Below are positions 16,613-25,388 of a stretch of DNA of 64,000 bases, one piece after another. This DNA comes from Streptomyces cellostaticus (lineage in GTDB: Bacteria; Actinomycetota; Actinomycetes; Streptomycetales; Streptomycetaceae), in contig NZ_KQ948016.1 of NCBI RefSeq assembly GCF_001513965.1, positions 262,952 to 326,951 of the forward strand, given 5' to 3'. Under the pieces are notes generated by a model, which was given only the letters and a program-made list of their open reading frames with translations, searched no databases and was not told where the DNA came from. Position 1 is the stretch's first letter; the number at the start of each line of letters is the position of its first letter. The position numbers and the translations under genes are program-made.

Positions 16613-19339
16613 CTAGTGCGCCGCTGACTCCCAGTCCGGGCCCACGCCCACCGAGACGTCGAGGGGGGCCCTCAGGTGGACTGCGGACGCCATCTCGCGG
16701 CGGACGATCTCCTCGGTGGCCTTGCGCTCGCCGGGGGCGATCTCCAGGACGATTTCGTCGTGGACCTGGAGCAGCATGCGGGACTTGAGGTCCGCCTCGC
16801 CCAGGGCCAGGCCGACCTTGAGCATGGCGATCTTGACGATGTCGGCGGCCGTGCCCTGGATCGGCGCGTTCAGCGCCATGCGCTCGGCCGCCTCACGGCG
16901 CTGACGGTTGTCGCTGTTGAGGTCGGGCAGGTAGCGGCGGCGCCCGAAGAGCGTCGCCGTGTAGCCCGTCGCGCGAGCCTCGTCGACCGCCCGGCGCAGG
17001 TAGTCCCGTACGCCACCGAAGCGCTCGAAGTAGGTGTCCATCAGGGCGCGCGCCTCGCCCGCCTCGATGTTCAGCTGCTGGGAGAGGCCGAAGGCGGAGA
17101 GGCCGTACGCCAGGCCGTACGACATCGCCTTGATCTTGCGGCGCATCTCCGCGTCCACCGCGTCCCGCTCGACCGAGAAGACCTGCGAGGCGACCGTGGT
17201 GTGCAGGTCCTCGCCGGAGGTGAACGCCTCGATCAGGCCCTCGTCCTCGGAGAGGTGGGCCATCACCCGCAGCTCGATCTGGCTGTAGTCGGCGGTCATC
17301 AGGGATTCGAAGCCCTCGCCGACCACGAAGCCGCGGCGGATCGCCCGGCCCTCGTCGGTGCGGACCGGGATGTTCTGCAGGTTCGGGTCCGTGGAGGACA
17401 GCCGGCCGGTCGCGGCCACCGTCTGGTTGAAGGTGGTGTGGATACGGCCGTCGCCCGCGATGGTCTTGATCAGGCCCTCGACCGTGACGCGCAGCTTCGC
17501 CTGCTCGCGGTGGCGGAGCATGATCACCGGCAGTTCGTTGTCGGTCTGGGTGGCAAGCCAGGCCAGGGCGTCGGCGTCGGTGGTGTAGCCGGTCTTGGTC
17601 TTCTTGGTCTTGGGCAGGGCCAGCTCGCCGAAGAGGACCTCCTGGAGCTGCTTGGGCGAACCCAGGTTGAACTCGTGGCCTGCGGCCGCATGGGCCTCCT
17701 TCACGGCCTGCTGCACGGCCCCCGCGAACATCTGCTCCATCGCTTCGAGGTGCGCGCGGTCGGCCGCGATGCCGTGGCGCTCCATGCGGGCGAGCAGGGC
17801 GGAGGTGGGCAGCTCCATGTCCCGCAGGAGGTCGGCGGCGCCGACTTCCTGGAGGCGGTCCGCGAAGGCCTCGCCCAGGTCGAGGACGGCACGGGCCTGG
17901 ATCATCAGCGCCTCGGCCTCCGCGCCGTCGTCCGCGCCGAAGGCCAGCTGGCCGTCGGCCGCGGCGGCGGGGGCCAGCTCGCGGTGCAGGTACTCCATGG
18001 ACAGCGCGTCCAGGTCGAAGGAGCGGCGGCCCGGCTTGACCAGGTAGGCGGCGAGCGCGGTGTCCATGCTGACGCCCTCGACGCTCCAGCCGTGCTCGGC
18101 GAAGACGCGCATGGCGCCCTTGGCGTTGTGGAACACCTTGGGCCGGGCGGCGTCGGCGAGCCAGGCCGCGAACGCGTTCTCGTCGGTCTCGTCCAGCTCG
18201 GCGGGGTCGAACCAGGCGGCCGCTCCCCCGGCCGCGGCGAGGGCGACCTCGGCGACCGAGCCGGTGCCCAGCGCCCAGGTGCCGACCGTGGCGACGCCGA
18301 GGGTGCCGGTGCCGTGCTCGGCCAGCCAGGGGGTCAGTTCGCCGGTGCCGAGGATCTTGCCGTCCAGTTCCACGCCGTCCGCGGCGACCGGGGTGGTCTC
18401 GGCCTCCTCGGTGCCCGGGTCGACCGCGAAGAGCCGCTCGCGCAGGGACGGGTTGCGGATCTCCAGGGTGTCCAGGACCATCGCGACGGTCTTGCGGTCG
18501 TACGGTGCGCGCTCCAGGTCGGCGACCGTCTTCGGCAGCTCGACCTGGCGCTCCAGCTCGGTGAGGCGGCGGTTGAGCTTGACCGACTCCAGGTGGTCGC
18601 GGAGGTTCTGCCCGGCCTTGCCCTTGACCTCCTCGACGCGCTCGACCAGCTCGGCGAACGAGCCGAACTGGTTGATCCACTTCGCGGCGGTCTTCTCGCC
18701 GACGCCGGGGATGCCGGGGAGGTTGTCGGAGGGGTCGCCGCGCAGGGCCGCGAAGTCGGGGTACTGGGCGGGGGTCAATCCGTACTTCTCGAAAACCTTC
18801 TCCGGGGTGAAGCGGGTCAGCTCCGAGACGCCCTTCGTCGGGTACAGCACGGTCGTGTTCTCGGTGACCAGCTGGAAGGAGTCGCGGTCGCCGGTGACGA
18901 TCAGCACCTCGAAGCCCTCGGCCTCGGCCTGGGTGGCGAGGGTGGCGATGACGTCGTCCGCCTCGAAGCCTTCGACGGCGAAGCGCGGTGCGTGCATCGC
19001 GTCGAGCAGCTCGCCGATCAGCTCGACCTGGCCCTTGAACTCGTCCGGGGTCTTGGAGCGGTTCGCCTTGTACTCGGTGAACTGCTCGGAGCGCCAGGTC
19101 TTGCGGGAGACGTCGAACGCCGCCGCGAAGTGGGTGGGCGCCTCGTCACGCAGGGTGTTGGCCAGCATCGAGGCGAAGCCGTAGATCGCGTTCGTCGGCT
19201 GGCCGGTCGCGGTCGTGAAGTTCTCCGCGGGCAGCGCGAAGAACGCGCGGTAGGCCAGCGAGTGCCCGTCCATGAGCATCAGCCGGGGACGGGTGCCGCC
19301 GGGGTTCTTGTCGGTCTTCTTCGATGCTGTCTCTGCCAC
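16613..19339 (-). CDS. polA: DNA polymerase I
   Basis: A 908-residue protein. The N-terminal 5'-3' exonuclease domain shows LMLMDGHSLAYRAFFALPAE, VEGFEADDVIATLA and LRGDPSDNLPGIPGVGEKTA. The central exonuclease-like domain lacks the DxE pair, so proofreading is absent as in other actinobacterial Pol I enzymes. The polymerase domain has LMTADYSQIELRVMAHLSED (motif A), KAMSYGLAYGLSAFGL (O-helix) and LLQVHDEIVLE (motif C). It fills gaps in repair and Okazaki-fragment processing. The GTG at 19339 gives MAETASKKTDKNPGG; the frame stays open far upstream but that part is low-complexity. Confidence 0.96.
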   Translation of the reverse strand: MAETASKKTDKNPGGTRPRLMLMDGHSLAYRAFFALPAENFTTATGQPTNAIYGFASMLANTLRDEAPTHFAAAFDVSRKTWRSEQFTEYKANRSKTPDEFKGQVELIGELLDAMHAPRFAVEGFEADDVIATLATQAEAEGFEVLIVTGDRDSFQLVTENTTVLYPTKGVSELTRFTPEKVFEKYGLTPAQYPDFAALRGDPSDNLPGIPGVGEKTAAKWINQFGSFAELVERVEEVKGKAGQNLRDHLESVKLNRRLTELERQVELPKTVADLERAPYDRKTVAMVLDTLEIRNPSLRERLFAVDPGTEEAETTPVAADGVELDGKILGTGELTPWLAEHGTGTLGVATVGTWALGTGSVAEVALAAAGGAAAWFDPAELDETDENAFAAWLADAARPKVFHNAKGAMRVFAEHGWSVEGVSMDTALAAYLVKPGRRSFDLDALSMEYLHRELAPAAAADGQLAFGADDGAEAEALMIQARAVLDLGEAFADRLQEVGAADLLRDMELPTSALLARMERHGIAADRAHLEAMEQMFAGAVQQAVKEAHAAAGHEFNLGSPKQLQEVLFGELALPKTKKTKTGYTTDADALAWLATQTDNELPVIMLRHREQAKLRVTVEGLIKTIAGDGRIHTTFNQTVAATGRLSSTDPNLQNIPVRTDEGRAIRRGFVVGEGFESLMTADYSQIELRVMAHLSEDEGLIEAFTSGEDLHTTVASQVFSVERDAVDAEMRRKIKAMSYGLAYGLSAFGLSQQLNIEAGEARALMDTYFERFGGVRDYLRRAVDEARATGYTATLFGRRRYLPDLNSDNRQRREAAERMALNAPIQGTAADIVKIAMLKVGLALGEADLKSRMLLQVHDEIVLEIAPGERKATEEIVRREMASAVHLRAPLDVSVGVGPDWESAAH

Positions 19340-19736
19340 GCCCCCGATCCTGCCACGGCCCACTGACAGTCCGGTGCGGGCGGCTCTGCCGAGGGAGCCG
19401 GGGAAGGCTGCTGTCGGCTGCCGATCCCGGCGAGGCGGTGGGGAAGGAAGGGGGAGCCGTGGGGCGGGGAGCGAGCGGGTGTGACTGCCGTCACCCCGCG
19501 GTGGGTTCGGCACCGCTGCACGGCACCGTCGGGGCGCATCGCCGTCGCGGCCAGAACGTGTGCGGCGCAACGGGACTCCCGTCCGGTTGCGGTGGCGGCA
19601 GTTCCCGAGCCCCCCGCACGTCAGCCCCCGGACTCCGCGCGCTCGCCCTCGGCGGCAAACCCGGCACTCATGCTTGTCGGTGGCGCGTGGGAGTATCGGG
19701 ACCGTACTACTCACACGCAGTCGAAGGGGACGTGCG

Positions 19737-22049
19737 ATGGCGACGAAGCCGCCCATGGGTGATCCGGTTCAGGACGCGCCGCAGGTCGCGGAGCCGAAGC
19801 ACGCGGCGGCGGGGCTGCCCGCCATCGGGCACACCCTGCGCATCGCCCAGCAGCAGATGGGCGTGAAGCGCACCGCGCTGACGCTGCTGCGCGTGAACCA
19901 GAAGGACGGTTTCGACTGCCCGGGCTGCGCCTGGCCGGAGCCGGACCACCGGCACAAGGCGGAGTTCTGCGAGAACGGCGCCAAGGCGGTGGCCGAGGAG
20001 GCCACCCTGCGCCGGGTCACGCCCGAGTTCTTCGCCGCGCACTCCGTCGCCGACCTGGCCACGAGGAGCGGCTACTGGCTGGGACAGCAGGGGCGGCTCA
20101 CGCACCCCATGTACCTCCCCGAGGGGGGAGAGCACTACGAGCCGGTCGGCTGGGAGCGCGCCTTCGACATCATCGCCGAGGAGATCTCCGCCCTCGGCTC
20201 CCCCGACGAGGCCGTCTTCTACACCTCGGGGCGGACCAGCAACGAGGCCGCGTTCCTGTACCAGCTCTTCGCGCGCGAGCTGGGCACCAACAACCTTCCC
20301 GACTGCTCGAACATGTGTCACGAGTCGTCCGGCTCGGCGCTCTCCGAGACGATCGGCATCGGCAAGGGCAGCGTCCTGCTGGAGGACCTGTACAAGGCCG
20401 ACCTGATCATCGTCGCGGGGCAGAACCCGGGGACGAACCATCCGCGCATGCTCTCCGCGCTGGAGAAGGCCAAGGCGAACGGCGCGCAGATCATCAGCGT
20501 CAACCCGCTGCCCGAGGCCGGCCTGGAGCGGTTCAAGAACCCGCAGACCCCGCAGGGCATGCTCAGGGGCGCCGCGCTCACCGATCTGTTCCTGCAGATC
20601 CGCATCGGCGGCGACCAGGCCCTCTTCCGCCTCCTCAACAAGCTGATCCTCGAGACGGAGGGCGCGGTCGACGAGGAGTTCGTCCGCGAACACACCCACG
20701 GGTACGAGGAGTTCGTCGCCGCCGCGCAGGCCGCCGACTGGGACGAGACACTCACCGCGACCGGCCTCACGCGCGCGCAGATCGAGGAAACCCTGCGGAT
20801 GGTGCTCGCCTCCCGGCGGACCATCGTCTGCTGGGCGATGGGTCTCACCCAGCACAAGCACGCCGTCCCGACCATCCGCGAGGTGGTCAACTTCCTGCTG
20901 CTGCGCGGCAACATCGGCCGTCCGGGCGCGGGCGTGTGCCCGGTGCGCGGCCACTCCAACGTGCAGGGCGACCGCACGATGGGCATCTTCGAGCGGCCCG
21001 CCCCGGCCTTCCTGGACGCGCTGGAGAAGGAATTCGGGTTCGCGCCGCCGCGTGAGCACGGCTTCGACGTCGTACGGGCCATCCGCGCACTGCGCGACGG
21101 CGAGGCGAAGGTGTTCTTCGCCATGGGCGGCAACTTCGTCTCCGCCTCACCTGACACGGAGGTCACGGAGGCGGCCATGCGGCGCGCCCGGCTGACCGTG
21201 CATGTGTCGACCAAGCTCAACCGCTCGCACGTGGTCACGGGCGCGCGTGCCCTGATCCTGCCGACTCTGGGGCGGACCGAGCGCGACGTGCAGGGCAGCG
21301 GGGAGCAGTTCGTCACCGTCGAGGACTCCATGGGCATGGTGCACGCCTCGCGCGGGCGGCTCGCACCCGCGAGCGGACAGCTGCTGTCCGAGCCGGCGAT
21401 CGTGTGCCGGCTGGCGCACCGGGTGCTCGGTGCGGACAGCGCGGTGCCGTGGGAGGAGTTCGAGAAGGACTACGCGACGATCCGTGACCGCATCGCGCGC
21501 GTGATCCCCGGTTTCGAGGACTTCAACGCGCGGGTGGCCCGCCCCGGCGGCTTCGCTCTGCCGCACGCCCCGCGCGACGAGCGCCGCTTCCCGACGGCGA
21601 CCGGCAAGGCGAACTTCACGGCGGCGCCGGTGGAGTACCCGGAGCTGCCCGAGGGCCGGCTGCTGCTGCAGACGCTGCGCTCGCACGACCAGTACAACAC
21701 CACGATCTACGGCCTGGACGACCGCTACCGGGGCATCACGAACGGCCGCCGGGTGGTGCTGGTGAACCCCCAGGACGCGCGGGCCCTGGGGATCGCCGAC
21801 GGGTCGTACGTCGACCTGGTGAGCGAGTGGCGGGACGGCGTGGAGCGACGGGCGCCGGGCTTCCGGGTCGTGCACTATCCGACGGCCCGGGGCTGTGCTG
21901 CGGCCTACTACCCGGAGACCAACGTGCTCGTGCCGCTGGACGCCACCGCCGACACCAGCAACACCCCGGCCAGCAAGTCCGTCGTGGTCCGTCTCGAAGG
22001 CCAGGAGAGCCCTGCGACACGCCGTCTGGAACAATCGGCGACCGACTGA
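19737..22049 (+). CDS. FdhF/YdeP-family molybdopterin oxidoreductase
   Basis: A 770-residue protein related to formate dehydrogenase alpha subunits and YdeP. The N-terminus has a CPGC pair in GFDCPGCAWPEPDHRH, as in the YdeP group, rather than the four-Cys iron-sulfur motif of true FdhF. Molybdopterin-binding blocks include AVFYTSGRTSNEAAFLYQLF, NNLPDCSNMCHESSGSAL, LIIVAGQNPGTNHPRML and a C-terminal cofactor-binding domain with LRSHDQYNTTIYGLDDRYRG. The electron donor and substrate are unknown. It is a lone gene: no beta subunit, FdhD-like sulfurtransferase or Mo-cofactor gene is adjacent. AAGGGG precedes the ATG. Confidence 0.88.
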   Translation: MATKPPMGDPVQDAPQVAEPKHAAAGLPAIGHTLRIAQQQMGVKRTALTLLRVNQKDGFDCPGCAWPEPDHRHKAEFCENGAKAVAEEATLRRVTPEFFAAHSVADLATRSGYWLGQQGRLTHPMYLPEGGEHYEPVGWERAFDIIAEEISALGSPDEAVFYTSGRTSNEAAFLYQLFARELGTNNLPDCSNMCHESSGSALSETIGIGKGSVLLEDLYKADLIIVAGQNPGTNHPRMLSALEKAKANGAQIISVNPLPEAGLERFKNPQTPQGMLRGAALTDLFLQIRIGGDQALFRLLNKLILETEGAVDEEFVREHTHGYEEFVAAAQAADWDETLTATGLTRAQIEETLRMVLASRRTIVCWAMGLTQHKHAVPTIREVVNFLLLRGNIGRPGAGVCPVRGHSNVQGDRTMGIFERPAPAFLDALEKEFGFAPPREHGFDVVRAIRALRDGEAKVFFAMGGNFVSASPDTEVTEAAMRRARLTVHVSTKLNRSHVVTGARALILPTLGRTERDVQGSGEQFVTVEDSMGMVHASRGRLAPASGQLLSEPAIVCRLAHRVLGADSAVPWEEFEKDYATIRDRIARVIPGFEDFNARVARPGGFALPHAPRDERRFPTATGKANFTAAPVEYPELPEGRLLLQTLRSHDQYNTTIYGLDDRYRGITNGRRVVLVNPQDARALGIADGSYVDLVSEWRDGVERRAPGFRVVHYPTARGCAAAYYPETNVLVPLDATADTSNTPASKSVVVRLEGQESPATRRLEQSATD

Positions 22050-22097
22050 GCGTTTGCTCAGCCAAGAGACAGGCGTACGACGAACGGAGCCGGGCCC

Positions 22098-22562
22098 ATG
22101 GGTGAGCAGCAGCAGGTGAAATTCCCGCAGGAGGTCATCGACGAGTACGCCGCGCTCGGTGTCGACCTGCCTGCACTGTTCTCGGCGGGCCACCTCGGGG
22201 CGCGGATGGGCGTGCAGATCCTGGAGGCCTCGGCGGAGCGGGTCGTCGGGACGATGCCGGTGGAGGGCAACACCCAGCCCTACGGCCTGCTGCACGGGGG
22301 TGCCTCCGCGGTGCTGGCGGAGACCCTGGGCTCGGTCGGCTCCATGCTGCACGGCGGCAGTTCGAAGATCGCGGTCGGTGTGGACCTGAACTGCACGCAT
22401 CACCGCGGGGCCCGCTCGGGCCTGGTGACCGGCGTGGCCACACCCGTGCACCGGGGCCGGTCCACGGCGACGTACGAGATCGTGATCAGTGACGAGGAGG
22501 GCCGCCGGGTGTGCAGCGCGCGGCTGACCTGCCTGCTGCGTGAGGTCAGTCCGTCGGACTGA
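22098..22562 (+). CDS. PaaI-type hotdog-fold thioesterase
   Basis: A 154-residue hotdog protein of the PaaI/YdiI/menaquinone thioesterase group. The core LGARMGVQILEASAERVVGT, MPVEGNTQPYGLLHGGASAVLAET (with the conserved HGG turn and catalytic acidic residue) and VGVDLNCTHHRGARSGLV are typical. It hydrolyses acyl-CoA or acyl-carrier thioesters; the substrate is not evident. It follows the FdhF-like gene by 48 bp on the same strand and ends at a hairpin, so it closes the housekeeping block before the biosynthetic operon. Confidence 0.88.
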   Translation: MGEQQQVKFPQEVIDEYAALGVDLPALFSAGHLGARMGVQILEASAERVVGTMPVEGNTQPYGLLHGGASAVLAETLGSVGSMLHGGSSKIAVGVDLNCTHHRGARSGLVTGVATPVHRGRSTATYEIVISDEEGRRVCSARLTCLLREVSPSD

Positions 22563-22570
22563 GGCGTGTC

Positions 22571-22597
22571 GTGCGCCGTCGTGACGAGGCGGCGCAC
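22571..22597 (+). terminator. Hairpin terminator after the thioesterase gene
   Basis: GTGCGCCG pairs with CGGCGCAC around a 11-base loop, 8 bases after the stop codon. A second GGCCGG/CCGGCC hairpin follows at 22604-22621. Together they separate the housekeeping genes from the biosynthetic operon. Confidence 0.75.
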
Positions 22598-22621
22598 AGC
22601 AGTGGCCGGCGCTTTCCGGCC

Positions 22622-23039
22622 ATACGGCCGGACCGAGACAGCACAGGCGGGCAACGACCCGAACGGCGCGGTACCGGCCGCCGCCCGCTCCCCAGGATGC
22701 GCCGATGGCGGCGATACGTTGCAAACTCCGCATACACCCCAGGCACTCCTTCACGCCAAACTCGCCATCGCACGAGCAGGCGCGCGATCGAAAACCCGCC
22801 TAAAGTTGTCGCGAAATACTCTTGAAATACTTCCGGGGCACCCGGGAGCGACATCGTCACGAATTCGCAAAATGGCAGGCCCTGGGGCTTGAAGTTGGCC
22901 GATGCACTGATTAGGTTTCAACGGATGCCGATCGGCCGGACTTGACTCAACCGCCATCTTGCATGCCGTACTTTCAGTGATACCAGGCTCCATCCAGGCA
23001 ATCCGCACGGAAAACAGGCCGGGAAAATCTGGAGTAACG
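22622..23039. promoter_or_regulatory. Lower-GC region upstream of the biosynthetic operon
   Basis: These roughly 420 bp contain no convincing gene and are clearly richer in A/T than the surroundings, especially 22770-23039. They must contain the operon promoter, and also the junction between core DNA and the inserted genes. TTGACT at 22944-22949 could be a -35 box, but no good -10 box stands at standard distance. No gene for a cluster-specific regulator lies here or in the operon. Confidence 0.45.
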
Positions 23040-24050
23040 ATGTCGCCGTCATCTGAATTACCCTTGGTCGGGCTCAGTGAGATAGTGGCCGCCGACCGGC
23101 GGTTCGCCGGGCGGATCCGGCGCACGCCGGTGCTGCACCTGGACGCTCCCGTGTCCGCGCCGGGCCGGACCACCGAGCGGCTGCCGGAGCTGCTGCTCAA
23201 GGCCGAGCACCTGCAAATGCTCGGCTCGTTCAAGATCCGCGGCGCGTTCAACGCGATCGCCTCCCTGCCGGAGGAGGTACGCGCGCGGGGCGTCGTCACG
23301 TTCTCCAGCGGGAACCACGGCAAGGCCGTCGCCCATGCCGCCGCTGTCCACGGCATCAAGGCCACCGTGGTGATGCCCGACACCGCCCCGGACGTGAAGA
23401 TCGACGGGGTGCGGGCGCTCGGTGCCACCGTGGAGCTGGTGACTCCCGAACGGCGGGACGTCCACCCGTATGAACTCGCCGAGCGGACCGGTGCGCACAT
23501 GGTGCACCCCTTCGACTCGCGCGAGGTCATCGCCGGCCAGGGCACGGTCGGGCTCGAACTGCTCCAGCAAGTGCCCGCCCTGTCCGCCGTGTTGGTGCCT
23601 GTCAGCGGAGGCGGACTGATCAGCGGCGTGGCTGCTGCCGTCAAGGCGCAGCGTCCGGATGTCGCGGTCATCGGCGTGGAGCCCGAACTGGCGGCGGACG
23701 CGGCGGAGAGCCTGCGCAGCGGCGAGCGCGCGGTATGGCCGACCGAGGACGTCTACCGGACCCGGGCGGACGGCCTGCGCGCCACATCGCTCGGCACCCT
23801 GCCCTGGGCTCACATCCGTCAGCTCGTCGACGACATCGTGACGGTCTCGGAAGACGACATCAGCCGCGCCATACACGGCCTCGCCTGTCACGGAAAGCAA
23901 CTGGTGGAGCCGTCGGGAGCAGTCGCCCCGGCGGCTTTTCTCTGCGGGCGGTACGTCCCCCCGGCAGGGGCGGGGCCCGTGACGGCCGTCGTGTCCGGCG
24001 GGAATGTCGATCCCGCCCTGGTCGCGTCGGTACTCACCGCACAGTTCTGA
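23040..24050 (+). CDS. PLP-dependent Thr/Ser dehydratase or racemase-like enzyme (gene 1 of biosynthetic operon)
   Basis: A 336-residue fold-type II PLP enzyme. LGSFKIRGAFNAI carries the Schiff-base Lys65, SSGNHGKAVAHAA is the phosphate/substrate Asn loop (usually SGNHAQG), and VPVSGGGLISG is the Gly-rich PLP-phosphate loop. There is no C-terminal ACT regulatory domain, so it is not a standard biosynthetic IlvA; size and motifs fit the catabolic Thr dehydratase/Ser racemase/hydroxyaspartate dehydratase group. GGAG precedes the ATG. Codon 7 is TTA (23058-23060), so translation should depend on the bldA tRNA. Possible jobs: making a keto or dehydro acid, a D-amino acid, or a beta-substituted alanine. 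Confidence 0.85.
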   Translation: MSPSSELPLVGLSEIVAADRRFAGRIRRTPVLHLDAPVSAPGRTTERLPELLLKAEHLQMLGSFKIRGAFNAIASLPEEVRARGVVTFSSGNHGKAVAHAAAVHGIKATVVMPDTAPDVKIDGVRALGATVELVTPERRDVHPYELAERTGAHMVHPFDSREVIAGQGTVGLELLQQVPALSAVLVPVSGGGLISGVAAAVKAQRPDVAVIGVEPELAADAAESLRSGERAVWPTEDVYRTRADGLRATSLGTLPWAHIRQLVDDIVTVSEDDISRAIHGLACHGKQLVEPSGAVAPAAFLCGRYVPPAGAGPVTAVVSGGNVDPALVASVLTAQF

Positions 24051-24083
24051 GCGTGATCCTCTGACTCATTTCATGGGGGAATT

Positions 24084-25388
24084 TTGTTACCGGACATACA
24101 CCTGTCGCTGTCGGCGGCATGCACAGAAGCGGAATTCGCCTACCGTTCCCTCCCTTTCTACCGCGACCTCATCGACCAAACCGGCCTGACGTCGTCCGGC
24201 ACCTTGCACGTAGCCGGGCCGGAGGAATTCAGAAAACTCCCGTTCACCAGCAAGGCGGATTTCCGGCGCGGTTTTCCAGCCCGCGTCGTCAATCACGCGG
24301 AATCCCTGCCGGAACTGACCTACACCAGCAGCAGCTCGGGGACCACCGGAGAGCGTCTGGTCACCGTGGTGCAGCGCCCGCTCCTCGCGGAGCGCATGGC
24401 GCTCACCGCCGCAGCCAACCCGCCCCTGAGCGAGCGGCTGCTCGGCGCGGCCAACCGCAAGGTGGCCCGTCTGGCCGCTCCCAACTGCTCGGACGTGGAG
24501 TGCGCGACCCCGCTCTCCACCCTCGCCGACCGCACCTTGCCGGACGGAACCCTGGTGCTGTCCGTCGCACACGACGTGCTGGCCACCCCGCAGGCGATGG
24601 TCGACAAGATCTTCGACGAGCTGGACGCCTACCAGCCCGCGTGGCTCTACGCCGACCCCACCCACCTGGCCTTCCTCTGCGCCCATCTGCATCGGCGAGG
24701 CCTGACCACGCTGCCCGTCCGGGCCGTCGTCCTCACCTACTCGCTGCTGACCCACGCCGCGCGCCGTGCCGTCACCGCCGCAACCCCTGAGGGGACACCG
24801 GTGGCCGAGGTGCTCTCCATGTCCGAGTTCGGCTGGCTCGGCATCGAATGTCCCGCCGGGGCACGCCATCTGAACGAGGAGAACTACCACCACGAGATCC
24901 TGCGGGACGACGGAAGCGAGGCCGGTGTCGGTGAGATCGGCGAACTCGTGATCACCAGCATCGAGGACCGGCTCTCGCCCCACATCCGCTACCGGACCGG
25001 AGACCTCGTCGAACCAGGCGGCCGATGTCCCTGCGGGACCACGGGACGCACCGTGGTCCCCCACGGCCGGGCCTCGACCTGCCTCGTCGACGGCATCGGC
25101 GGCCGATTCCGGACGGCCCGGCAGGCAGACGACGCGCTGCGCGACGTCGTCGGCGTCCGCCACTACAGGATCGACCAGAGCGCACCTGACTCTGCTCACT
25201 GCCGGGTCATCACCGCCGACGACGCCCCGGGCGACACCGTGCCGGCCGTACGGGACCGGCTCCGGGAGCTGCTCCCCCAGGTGCAGCAGGTGGACGTCTC
25301 GGCCGTGCCCCACATCGAGGCCGAACGCTCGGGCAAGTTCAGCACCTGCTCCGGACCCGGCCGAGTACGGCAAGGAGCCCTGCTGTGA
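24084..25388 (+). CDS. PaaK-like adenylate-forming enzyme (gene 2)
   Basis: A 434-residue ANL-superfamily protein of the phenylacetate-CoA ligase/coenzyme F390 synthetase type. The ATP-binding loop is TYTSSSSGTTGERLV (about residues 79-93); ECATPLSTLADRTLP and YADPTHLAFLCAHLH are core segments; the adenylate-binding and hinge region are GELVITSIEDRLSPHIRYRTGDLVEPG, followed by CPCGTTGRTV, typical of PaaK relatives. It should activate a carboxylic acid as AMP ester for transfer to a thiol or amine. The start is TTG with GGGGGA just before, and codon 2 is TTA (24087-24089). The next gene starts inside its stop codon, so translation is coupled. Confidence 0.83.
   Translation: MLPDIHLSLSAACTEAEFAYRSLPFYRDLIDQTGLTSSGTLHVAGPEEFRKLPFTSKADFRRGFPARVVNHAESLPELTYTSSSSGTTGERLVTVVQRPLLAERMALTAAANPPLSERLLGAANRKVARLAAPNCSDVECATPLSTLADRTLPDGTLVLSVAHDVLATPQAMVDKIFDELDAYQPAWLYADPTHLAFLCAHLHRRGLTTLPVRAVVLTYSLLTHAARRAVTAATPEGTPVAEVLSMSEFGWLGIECPAGARHLNEENYHHEILRDDGSEAGVGEIGELVITSIEDRLSPHIRYRTGDLVEPGGRCPCGTTGRTVVPHGRASTCLVDGIGGRFRTARQADDALRDVVGVRHYRIDQSAPDSAHCRVITADDAPGDTVPAVRDRLRELLPQVQQVDVSAVPHIEAERSGKFSTCSGPGRVRQGALL

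Noticed and set aside
22571..22860. Small open frames on both strands between the thioesterase gene and the biosynthetic operon
   Set aside because: Arg/Pro-rich low-complexity translations crossing terminator hairpins; no ribosome-binding sites or motifs.
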